The translations under genes were made by a program, and so were the position numbers. The notes under the pieces were generated by a model that worked only from the letters and a program-made list of their open reading frames with translations, was not told the DNA's origin and did not search any database. From Pardosa pseudoannulata (taxonomy: Eukaryota; Arthropoda; Arachnida; Araneae; Lycosidae), in contig CM063504.1 of the NCBI GenBank assembly GCA_032207245.1, forward strand, positions 18,736,907 to 18,800,906: a stretch of DNA of 64,000 nt. The letters run 5' to 3'. Of the stretch, positions 50,345 through 59,687 are shown in pieces (position 1 is the first letter of the stretch; each line of letters begins with the position of its first letter).

Positions 50345-50517
50345 CCAGGGCCGAATGGTTAGTGCGCTGATCTTTTGAACCAGAGTGGGTGGGTTCGAAT
50401 TCCACTGAGGCATGGATTTTCGTGGGCGTTCGGAATCGGCTGTAAGCAGTAGGTCCCAGTCTGATTAGCCCTCGTCCTAAAAAGCAGACCGTTGAGCTCC
50501 AAACAAAACAAAACCAA
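50345..50517 (+). mobile_element. tRNA-derived SINE, family A, full length
   Basis: CAGGGCCGAATGGTTAGTGC (A box), GGGTTCGAATTCCACTG (B box), GGCGTTCGGAATCGGC, GTAGGTCCCAGTCTG and the tail CAAACAAAACAAAACC, immediately next to the Tigger relic. Confidence 0.9.
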
Positions 50518-51695
50518 ATACAAGAGAATTAACCTGACTCTATATTAATTTATCTTGACATAGTTTTAATCCTTTAACAATCCTCACCGGACTCATTGTA
50601 TTCAACTATGCTTAACCGAAAGCATAAATGGTAAGGAACTTTAGTAAGGAATTTGTTTTTAATTAAATCCTACTCCACTAGCAAATAATACCATGAAAAT
50701 CATAAACTGCGAAAATTAATATAAAAATTTTCCTGCAATAAAAAATAAGTTGCTGTTTGTAATTTCGAAGATTAAATCGACTGTTTACACAACTATGGTT
50801 TTATTAATATTTATCATCCTCTTTAAAGTATATTAATGTTTGGTGCACGTTTAGTGATGTTAATTCAGGGTAAATTTCAAAACTATGGAAAAAATACGAA
50901 CATCGACGTCCGAAATTTAAATATCTCACTTCCTGAAATATCGTAGATTCTAGATCAAAAAGACAATTAAGGTCAGTCGTGACCAAAGCAAGGTTTTAAC
51001 AATTTAAAGAGTTAAACTGATAAATGGTAAAAAATTGGAAATGATCTGTTATATTATTTACTACTATCACGATGTCGTTTAATTTCAAACCCTGTAATTC
51101 GAATATACTTCGAAAGGAGGAGAACTGCTTTTACTTTCGGAATGTTTATTAAAAAAGTAAATAGATTTTAACCGTTTCAGCAAACTATATAAGGAAGATG
51201 ACCTTTATGACGATAACTTCTAAATGCGGTTTTCAGTTATCCACGTTTTGTCTGCTTATCTATCCTTAAGGAAAATTAATGGATCGCCTTCTTTAAATAC
51301 TTTTTTATTACATGTAATCCTATTAACCACTTGTTTATTTTATTTTCTGCTATATTATGTCCAAAAATAAACATGTTTTCTAATTCATTTTTCATAAATC
51401 TATTATATATATTCATATCAGAAATCAATGTTCTTACAATTGTAAATATCACTTACCGTTTCGTGTAGATCCTGCAATCTAGGAATATATTAGTAATTAA
51501 CACGAGGTCTTTTGAAAACCCTTTGCGGGATATATTAATTTGAAATTAATTATGACTGCGCTGTATTTGACGGTATTTAGTTATTTATCCTTATACTCTG
51601 CTGAAGGAAAACTGTCTGTTTTTTGTACATTGTAATCAGATTCAATTACCTTTATAGTTTTTACGAAACAAAGTTAAAAGTACGAATACAACCCA
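50518..51695. other. AT-rich non-coding stretch
   Basis: No gene recognised; contains the nuclear-receptor-like motif at 50963-50983. Confidence 0.45.
50963..50983 (+). promoter_or_regulatory. AAGGTCA motif, 21-bp word shared with 58256
   Basis: A 21-base word centred on AATTAAGGTCAGTCGTGAC is identical to 58256-58276, with looser similarity for about 45 bases downstream (CAAGGTT/CAAGGTC, TTAAAC, ATAAATGG). AAGGTCA is the extended half-site of monomeric nuclear receptors (FTZ-F1/ERR type), and here TGACC follows on the opposite strand four bases later. Function is inferred only. Confidence 0.3.
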
Positions 51696-51699
51696 ATGC

Positions 51700-51826
51700 A
51701 GTTTTGGGTTTGGGTTTTGGAGCACTACGGTCTACTTTTTTGCTACACGAGGGCTAATGAAAATGGGACCTACTGCTTAAAGCCGATTCCGAACGGCTAC
51801 GAACATGCATGCCACAGTGGGATACG
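51700..51826 (-). mobile_element. tRNA-derived SINE, family A, 5'-truncated
   Basis: GGAGCACTACGGTCTAC, CACGAGGGCTAATGA, AAGCCGATTCCGAACGGC and GCCACAGTGGGAT in reverse orientation; it stops near the B box. Confidence 0.85.
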
Positions 51827-51894
51827 CCCAATTCAGTTTTACGCAAGTTTGAAATCATTTCCAGAACTCCAAACAATAGTTGACGGAGGGGCAC

Positions 51895-51990
51895 TGCTCA
51901 TTGTAACTGAGTTCATGGTTTTAAATCTCACTGCCGGCATGGATATTTGTAGCCGTTCAGGATCGGTTTTAAGCAGTAGTTTCCAACCTC
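51895..51990 (+). mobile_element. tRNA-derived SINE, family A, partial
   Basis: From a degenerate B box (GAGTTCATGGTTTTAAATC) through GGCATGGATATTTGTAGCCG and ATCGGTTTTAAGCAGTAG to CCTCAATAGC, where another copy begins. Confidence 0.75.
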
Positions 51991-52170
51991 AATAGCAGCC
52001 GAACAGTTAAGACGCTTATCGTTAGTACCTGATTCGTGGGTTCGAATCCCAGTATGGCCTGAATGTTCGCAACCGTTCGGAATCGGCCTTAAGCAGAAGG
52101 TCTTGATCTCATTAACTCTCGTGTTGCTGACCAGTAGATAGCAGCACTTAACAAAACCGAACCATTTTTA
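51991..52170 (+). mobile_element. tRNA-derived SINE, family A, full length
   Basis: GCAGCCGAACAGTTAAGACG (A box), GGGTTCGAATCCCAG (B box, perfect), GTTCGCAACCGTTCGG, GGCCTTAAGCAGAAGG, CATTAACTCTCGTGTTGC and the tail ACAAAACCGAACC. It joins the preceding partial copy head to tail. Confidence 0.9.
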
Positions 52171-52227
52171 GAATACAGGTACCCAGAAGATATACGGCTT
52201 CGGTTCGGTTTAATGTTTTTTTCCTTA

Positions 52228-53035
52228 CTAGCATATAACCCGTCATATGACGAGATCAGTAAAATTTTTAATTTTTCAGAATTGTAAAGTACCCTATAAG
52301 GCAGATAAATGATGGTTTGTTTTTTGGTTGAGAATTATCTGGTACACACTCAATTTGTTTTTCTTCCTACTCCTCTAAAGTCTCCCGATACTGTGAATGC
52401 AGTTTACCACGTCGAATTCATTTAAAAAGATAATTCAAAGCTTCCTTAGCTACGTCGAAGTTATCGTTAAGTTGTTCCAAATTTGTTTTTCCCACAGTAA
52501 TTAATGGAAGTGAAGGAATGAAACTATAATTTCGACTACACCCTGGAGTTATATAGAATTTGTTGTTAATAACGGTGATAAAATTTTAATTGCAACAGAA
52601 AATAATAGATGATTAAATTTAAATTTATCGCATAAGTAGCTAACGTATTATTTAAGCCAAATATAAAAGGAACTTATTTACGTAATATCTAAGTTCAGTG
52701 ATAAAACGTGTGAAAATAATGCAGACGATATTTAAATAATTTAAAATAAGAAATGATTAAATGAGATGGTTAAAAGAATGACGTCATAATGCTAAAAATG
52801 TTATTTTTACCTTTTCATTATGTGACAAATTGATAAATTTATCGTCTGCTCTTAACCGGGGAAAATCGGGCTTGAATTTATGACATTAGATGCTAGAAAA
52901 GAGAAGTAGTACATTTCAAACTATAATTCATCAAGAATTCAATATGGATGCATCTATCCATTCCAGGTCCAACTGCTTCAGGATTTCGAGGACAGACAGA
53001 CAGATAATTTAGGCTATTATTATATAAGGGATTCT
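52228..53035 (+). mobile_element. Interspersed repeat R2, longest copy
   Basis: ACTAGCATATAACCCGTCAT to AGGCTATTATTATATAAGGG, about 808 bp, with an extra internal part lacking in the 34077 copy that includes CTCTTAACCGGGGAAAATCG (also in the 16475 copy). It begins close to a reverse SINE tail fragment (GGTTCGGTTTAAT near 52203). Confidence 0.75.
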
Positions 53036-53304
53036 ATTCAAAAAGATTTTTTAAAATTTATATCTTAATACAAAAATAATTTTAAGACACTTTGTAAACA
53101 GTTATCTTATAAATTTAATTGTTAACTTACGAATTAACTACCTATTTTATTTCACGGGGTAAAGTACAACAATTATGCACAACAATTTGTCTACATGTTA
53201 ACAAGCTACATTAACCCAGAGTTTGGTTCGGTTTGGAAGGCTATATATATATATATATATATATAGTACTTCTAGGGTTAAATAGACGAGGATGTGCTGA
53301 AATT
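53036..53304. other. AT-rich stretch with (TA)n at 53242-53265
   Basis: A SINE-tail-like word in reverse (GGTTCGGTTTGG near 53225) directly abuts a 24-bp TA microsatellite. Confidence 0.5.
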
Positions 53305-53370
53305 ATTAGCCTTCGTGTAGGAAAAAAAAATGACCGTTGTTCTTCACGCTAAACCAAAAGAAAACAGAAC
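53305..53370 (+). mobile_element. SINE family A, 3' fragment
   Basis: ATTATTAGCCTTCGTGTAGG, AAAAATGACCGTTG and TAAACCAAAAGAAAAC match the 3' third of the family. Confidence 0.5.
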
Positions 53371-53643
53371 TTACTGCTTAAATCAAATATAATCATGCCT
53401 AATGAGTTATAAATGCTAACTAAAAGAGGAAGTATGATAAATTTCAAGCTAAATATTTTATATAATTATGAAAAAACAATAAAATTCCATTGGATAAGAT
53501 GAATTCTAATATGGATAGCAATATTTATGTTTTCTATATGTAGGGGAAATTTAAGTATTATACAAAAAAATGCAATGTAAAATATATGTAAGCTCCAGTT
53601 TTGTCACCGGAATGCTAATTATGGAAAGTGTTAAAGATCGAAA

Positions 53644-53802
53644 AATGGCCGACTGGTGGAGTGTTGCTCTTCTTTACCGGAATTTGTGGGTTCGAATATC
53701 ACTGGTGGCATGGATAGCTTTTCGAAATCGGCTTTCAGCAGTAGGTCCCAGTCACATAACCCTCGTGTAGCAAAATAGTCAACCGGAGCACCTCAAACCA
53801 AG
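53644..53802 (+). mobile_element. tRNA-derived SINE, family A
   Basis: AATGGCCGACTGGTGGAGTG (A box), GGGTTCGAATATCACTG (B box), TTTCGAAATCGGCTTTCAGC, GTAGGTCCCAGTCACATA and the tail CCTCAAACCAAG. Confidence 0.88.
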
Positions 53803-53897
53803 ATTTTAAGACTTTATAACGTCAATAATCAGCCCAATGATTCTAGTTGTGAATTCAAACGTTTTAGGTATTTTAGTACCGGCTAATTCAGACTGCG

Positions 53898-54783
53898 CTT
53901 AATGTGATCGCCGTTGAAGTCATCAATCGCTTATTGTTATCGAAATCACTTGGTCCCGATTTTCTCTATTCATTTGTATGTTAAAATTATCTCTTTAAGT
54001 GATCGTTACATCGGTTAATGTTATCAGTTTTTGAACCTCATTTTAACTGGGAATGGAATGTTCGCAATGTATTCAAAAGGAACCCATTCTTTTCTTTCCC
54101 TTCGTTCTTGTTTTAATTTAAGAGAATTATCTCCCTTCCATCTAGGGAAAAGGGGAAAACAAAGGAGTGGGAATTACAAGTTCCTGAAATTTTTCAGAAA
54201 TACGCACACCCTGCCGGTGGTCAATAGTTGTCAGATAAGAAGAAGGCATCAAATTCTATTCGGAACTGAGAAGGAGCGTATTCACATTTTATGCCTTGCT
54301 CGTTTACGTGCAGTTTGTCGATATGGAAGTCAGAAAGCGAAATGATTTTACATTAAAACTAAATATCGAAATTTTACATCGTTATGACAGGTTACTGAAA
54401 ATGAGTCAGTGCAATGCTGCAGCGCAGTTAAACATTTCTTAGCTTCTGAACTGCATTGAAATTGTTGAAACGTGGAGTACAACACCGCTCCGATGACTTT
54501 AAAAAACATTATGATTACGAACGATTTATCAATGAGATTCGAAAGAATTGTTGACAGTCAACAATTGATCAATTGCTTTTATTATGTAAGCAATTTTTAT
54601 GTCTTAAAGGATAATATACAGTACATAAATATAAGGTGAGTTTTTTCATTTTATTTTGAAATGTAGTACGTGTAAATTGAAGAGGGGAGGAGGTAAATTT
54701 ATCTAATTTTGTATATTGTTTATTCCTATCAATCGGTTATTGTTATCAAAATCACGGTGTCCCAAACTGATCACATTAGGTGG
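53898..54783. repeat. Possible old element with shared end motifs
   Basis: TTAATGTGATC at about 53899 and its reverse complement GATCACATTA-like at about 54770 sit at the two ends. CAATCGCTTATTGTTATCG/CAATCGGTTATTGTTATCA recur in direct orientation near 53926 and 54729. A 104-codon open frame inside (54031-54345) has no recognisable domain. Boundaries and class are uncertain. Confidence 0.3.
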
Positions 54784-55500
54784 AGCCAACTGTATTACAA
54801 TTTCCATTACCTTTCGCAGGATCGTGAGGTAGATTTTCTCTATTACCCATTGCCATTACACGCAATAAGATGTGCAGAAGAGATTTTAATATCGACAGTA
54901 ACTATTTGACGGTGTCAAAGGATATCTGTCCCTATTTTTTCTGAATCTAAGACAGCCCATTGAGATTTTTATAAAAGACATACATGGACGTGAGTTTCAT
55001 ATTTAATATGAACATATAAAAAGTGAAAGTTAGATTCAATATTGAAATTCATGGTACAAAATCTGGAGACTTCCATGACTGGGATTAAAAGTTGCGTCTA
55101 TTATTATTCTTCGAAAAAATTACATTGACCGTAGTATTTATATACAACTAATATATTTAATTTTCTAAAAAATGTACAATTTTCTGCATAACTGGCTTTG
55201 GATGCTTGCAAACAAGTAGCTCACTGCTATGCCAGAGTTCGTGGGTTCGAATGTTTCCTTAAAATCTCTAGCCCTTAGATATTGGCTGTAATTTTAGAGA
55301 GATAACCTGCATCGAATCAACTTAATTTTTTTAAACCTTAGTATTAGAGCTTAATTCTTTTAATTTATCCTTAACACAGATTTTTATGAGAATGAAAAAG
55401 CTGGTTTTACGATATTACAGGTTTATTTTTAATGGCGGGAATTGTGTGAAAAAAGGATTAATGTAAACTTTCGTGTAAAAATGTTGATAAAAACATGCTT
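54784..55500. other. Non-coding stretch, one SINE-like trace
   Basis: GAGTTCGTGGGTTCGAATG near 55238 resembles the family-A B-box region, but the rest of the SINE cannot be followed. Confidence 0.35.
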
Positions 55501-55645
55501 CTTAAGGGCGGTCTCACCAAAGTCGTTTAACGACTAACTGTGATTATTCTCTCCTTAAATGGAGAATTGCGTACCACCATTGGTTGATGTCATGGGTTAA
55601 TCGTGGTTAGCCGTTAAACGACTTCGGTGAGATCGGCCCTAAGAG
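55501..55645. mobile_element. Hairpin MITE of about 145 bp
   Basis: The left end (CTTAAGGGCGGTCTCACC, AAGTCGTTTAACGACTAAC) and the right end read in reverse (CTTAGGGCCGATCTCACC, AAGTCGTTTAACGGCTAAC) are inverted repeats of about 38 bases with only a few differences, leaving about 65 bp between them. No coding capacity. Target duplication not resolved, so the superfamily is open. Confidence 0.85.
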
Positions 55646-55659
55646 GAATAAAAATATAG

Positions 55660-55828
55660 GCTGCTACCGTATTATAGCCGACATATGTCACTGGTGACTT
55701 CTACGTCATTATGACGTCAGCAATCGCCAGAGGTGGGAATTCGGTACTATAAATTTCTCACTCTGACATCATTATGACGCAAAAGTCGCCAGGGACATAT
55801 GTCGACTACAATATAGTAGCACCCATAG
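55660..55828. mobile_element. Second hairpin MITE of about 167 bp
   Basis: Left GGCTGCTACCGTATTATAG then CGACATATGTCACTGG; right in reverse GGGTGCTACTATATTGTAG then CGACATATGTCCCTGG. The inverted repeats extend about 63 bases at roughly 80 percent identity and include CGTCATTATGACGTCAG, a CRE-like palindrome. ATA occurs on both sides, a possible 3-bp target duplication. Confidence 0.85.
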
Positions 55829-56881
55829 TTTGGGTCAAAAAAATGGAAAAAAAAATTTGGCTTAAAAATATCTCAATATATAGAGGAACCTAAATACATA
55901 TAATACTTAATATAGGATAAATTTTAAGAAGTCAAAACATCTGATTAATATTGGCAAACACAATCTGCCACGCCCCCTTTTTAAAACACTTCAATACTGA
56001 ACTTTGTTTTTATTCCTCTCTGGATTTATTTTATTGTCCCATGGTGAAATGAAGTGCAATACTCAATCCTCCACTCATTCCTAGCGATGTTTACATCGTA
56101 GTTAAGTTTCTACAGTTCTTTGTGGGAACGTTTGAACTAAACTGTCTTTGTTGGCCATACAACTTTAAAAATTGAAATTATTGATATAATTGTTTGTTTT
56201 AATGATGTTTTATATAGTCGTACTAAAGTGTTGGAGGTTTTAAGCATTGAACCAGGATGAGAAATTCTTTAAAAAGTTATGGATTGTAATCGTGTTTGGA
56301 CAGCTTAGTTATCAGCTTTAAACCTTATAAGATGTTCCAAATATCAGAAAACTTAAAGTAAGTACGAAATGCCCTGCCAAGGTGTGCATGGAGCAGGAAA
56401 ATATTAATTTTCTATAATTATGTGAGTTATATAAAAGGCTTTAGTTTTTTGTGTTTTTCACAAATGTAATTTTTCTTACATTGGTGCACTTTTTTTTTAA
56501 TATTTATATATTAGATTGAAACCTTCCTTGCTTCTATATGAGGATTATATCTGAAATAATAAGAAGCGGTTTAGCTGAAATATAATTATTTTTGGTGAGA
56601 GTGGAAATTTTCTCTCTGAAATTTTAATGATTTTTCAATAATTTATTAAAATAACTTTTGTAACTTTTCTAAATGATTTAAATGTTAACCGCTTCTTATT
56701 ATTTTTATTTATAGTATTTTAAACCATTTTAGGGCTTTCATATTGATAGTTTCGATATAAATTTCAAAATGTGTACCTGAAGAACACCTTTATGAAATCC
56801 ACTGATTCTACACAAACTTTATGCTGTTATAGATCATACTAAATATTTAAAATTTTGACCTTTTTATCGTTATATATAATA
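55829..56881. other. AT-rich non-coding stretch
   Basis: No gene or element recognised. CGCTTCTTATTATT near 56691 is the reverse complement of AATAATAAGAAGCG near 56555, a short inverted pair about 130 bp apart. Confidence 0.45.
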
Positions 56882-57907
56882 TTCAATATTTATATAAAAA
56901 CTAAACTCGTCGGCCTAACAGCCCCTTGGAAGCCAGGGCATACGGTGTCAATCTCCGTTTACGGGACCAAGGGCACTGGGGTGCGAAGCATATGTTCTGG
57001 TTAGGTGGTCAATCTTAAGCGGAACCCCCATTGTTTAGTTCCCAAGCAAGCTTGGTCCCCAGTTAATCTATCCACTGAAAGGATGAAAGGCTGAGTCAAC
57101 CTTGCCCGGCCCGAGGATCGAACTTCGGACCTGTGTCGTGGGAGCGAGGTGTGAAGACTCCCCTTTGTCCGAGTTCACGCCAAAACAGCTGATCGTAGTA
57201 CACCTGTACCTGGACAATAGCGTGGCGTCGCAGAGTCTGGGATCTTGACAATCGGACTGAATAGACCAATACGGCCCTGTTGGATTTCGTTAATGAACGC
57301 TCGGAAATTCCGTGAAGAGACAGCCAGCGAATGAGAATTCAGTTAAAAAGTATAACAGTAACTTTAGCTGGAGTTCTCATGTAACTGGGATGTTAACTGA
57401 GAAAAAAACATTGGCGGAACCGTAACTGACCCCCCAGGTATAAAAAGGCTACAATTTTGCGATTTAGGGCTTTTCGTCATTTTTTTCGGAGGTGTGTTGA
57501 CCTCGTGGAGGCTTTCGCCTTTTACCAGCGACAGCTTGCTAGTTCGGGAGATTCGTGAAGTCCGCTCATATAGGGAGCGGCAGAATCGCGGGACCGACTG
57601 GGGGATAAATTGGGTTTGATTGCACCCTGAAAAGCTTCCCCATTTGTAAGAGATTATTAAATCTCTTGTTTTTCTTTCGACTGTGATTGTCGTGAGGACG
57701 TTTTATCGGCAACCATCCTTTGCAGTTCTACATGATTTAGGAATTAACATTCCTTTGTAAATACCCGTATTTAATCCAGAATTAAAGTAAATTTCCAATT
57801 TTATTCTTTGACTGTGATCCATTATTCACGCTACCTCTCATTTGAGAATATTGAAGGCGTCACAGCGGAGCCCTACCCCAACGCACTGCGCTTTCAATAT
57901 TTATATA
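56882..57907 (-). mobile_element. tRNA-derived SINE family B split by an LTR, with 15-bp target duplication
   Basis: SINE sequence in reverse runs 56897-57149 and resumes at 57865-57892; joined, it follows the 18730-19005 copy (GGTGCGAAGCATATG, AACTTCGGACCTGTGTCGTG before the break, CCCTACCCCAACGCACTG after it). TTCAATATTTATATA flanks the whole structure at 56882-56896 and 57893-57907, a perfect 15-bp target-site duplication typical of LINE-mediated insertion. The intervening 715 bp is an LTR. Confidence 0.9.
57150..57864. mobile_element. Solo LTR inserted in a SINE
   Basis: The insert starts TGTGAAGACTCC and ends GGCGTCACA, giving the terminal TGTGA...TCACA inverted repeat usual for LTRs. 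Length is 715 bp. It has a TATA box (TATAAAAAGG at 57439-57448) in the plus direction, ATTAAA-type words downstream, and higher GC than the surroundings. Flanking four-base words are GAGG and GCGG, a near match to a 4-bp target duplication. No internal retroelement region or second LTR is present, so it is a solo LTR left by recombination between two LTRs. Class (Gypsy or BEL/Pao) is not decided by what I can see. Confidence 0.8.
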
Positions 57908-59685
57908 TTCCCCATAAAAAATTATAGCATTGAAATAATATTTCAGTGAGATATAAAAAAAATCTAATACTGTCTAAACACGATAATTTTCATCTGTCGA
58001 GATGTTCCTACTCCCCTTAAATGTTTTTAAGAGTGAAAATTGTACTTACTTGAAAAAAAAACCGTCGTACTTATTTTATATTATATAAAAAGTTAACTCT
58101 TACTACATTTGAAAAATTTAATTCAAGATTTAAACTGGAGCCACAAAATTTTGGGACTCACCCCGCGTGTGCGACAAACACTAAGAATCCTATCTAATTC
58201 AACATTACGAGAGGTGTTGAATGAATGCGTTATTCTCTTATTTGGGGCCAAACGCACAATTAAGGTCAGTCGTGACACCGAATCAAGGTCTAATCACATT
58301 AAACAAATAATAAATGGCCCGAACTGACAGCTAAATGTATTGTCAAAAGTGAAAATTGCTCGCATTAAATTTGCAATTATCATGAGATTAAGCGTTTCCC
58401 TTGGACACAAAAAGAAACGCCAATAAAAATAGCAACGCTTTCATACGTTTCTCTGGTTTAAAAAGGCATTAGTTGTGCTAAATTGGGGTAATTGTTGCTT
58501 GCATCCTAGAAATTATGATAATAATTGTTTTGCCAACAATATACAGTATGTATCAGTGGATAATAAAGTGATGAAAGCCTATAAAATGGTTGACTTGTGC
58601 ACAACAGAACGGCTTTATTTCTTATGCTAATAACAGTATGAAATTGCATATCTAATTTTTAAATTCAAAAGATTATTTTTATTTGAATATATGGTATGTC
58701 AATTAGGTAAAAACTTGGCTCGAAGCAGGAACGTTAAGAAAAGCTTTTATATAGCTTGAATCTACTGTTATTTAAATTTATAAAAAAACTTTCTAATAAA
58801 TAACTTTTTATACTGAATCAATTTTGCTAAATAGCGTACAGAAATACATTTTCACTTGTACTCGTTTTACATTTAAATAAATAATAGCAGTTTTTACTGT
58901 ACAAGAAAGTCATACATTTTTATCCAAATAAATCGTCATATTTTCAAATTTTATTCATATAAAGGTTTTGAGATTTCAAAACTGTTTTAGAAATTCCTTA
59001 TAATATTAGAGGACCCACAACAATGTGTTTAATAATCGAGTAGTTCTCTGAAAAACTTGATAACGAAATCTCCACATTTCAAAACAATTTTAGTATTTAA
59101 ATTGTGATGATATTGAATGAATGTTACAGCTGAATGTTATTTTCAAAAATATTTGCAAGTAAATAATTCATAGAGTGAAAAACTGGCACAACTTGAAAAA
59201 TGGAGTTTTTAAATAAGTGTTAAAGTTTTTTTGTTCGTTTTGAAATGTAGGATTTTTTAATAAAGAGTTAATAATAATTATTATAGAATGTTATGAAATT
59301 AACATTACTTAATAAATTTTATTAAATGTGAAGTTTTTTATTCTGCTGAACTATACTAGACGTTCATTGTTCATTACAAAAATTTTAAAGGAATACAATT
59401 AAATATTATAAATAGTGTTACCTCATTGTGACGCGTACTACAAAATTCATTGGAAATCATATTGTTTGAATGATGCATCAATAAACAAAGAGCTTAAGTC
59501 AATGGTTACTTTCTAAAGAATAGTTTATATTTAAGAATTTTCAAAATAGAACCCATTTTTATGGATGAAATGTCAGATTACTGTAAAATGTGGAATAGCA
59601 GCTACGAGTTGCTTTGCTGGATATAACGGTTGTAGTAGATGCTTTCCGTTCTCCATTTCAAGGTATTATACGGAGTCCCTGGCCC
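57908..59685. other. Non-coding stretch with a possible conserved island
   Basis: About 58110-58480 is complex and rich in homeodomain-like ATTA/TAAT words (ATTAAATTTGCAATTATC) and holds the AAGGTCA motif. An open frame across 58109-58327 lacks an ATG start and any recognised domain. The remainder is AT-rich. Confidence 0.4.
58256..58276 (+). promoter_or_regulatory. AAGGTCA motif, 21-bp word shared with 50963
   Basis: Identical over 21 bases to 50963-50983, inside a complex island. AAGGTCA is a nuclear-receptor half-site. The copies could be two sites of one regulatory code or fragments of an old repeat. Confidence 0.3.
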
Positions 59686-59687
59686 GG

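Noticed and set aside
51991..52065. tRNA gene with a perfect B box
   Set aside because: It is the head of a full family-A SINE with the usual body and tail, and lacks a closed cloverleaf.
54031..54345. 104-codon plus-strand open frame
   Set aside because: No recognised domain, no splice or promoter evidence, and it lies within a possible old repeat.
58109..58327. 72-codon plus-strand frame in a complex island
   Set aside because: No ATG at its start and no recognisable domain; the island is better treated as possible non-coding conserved DNA.
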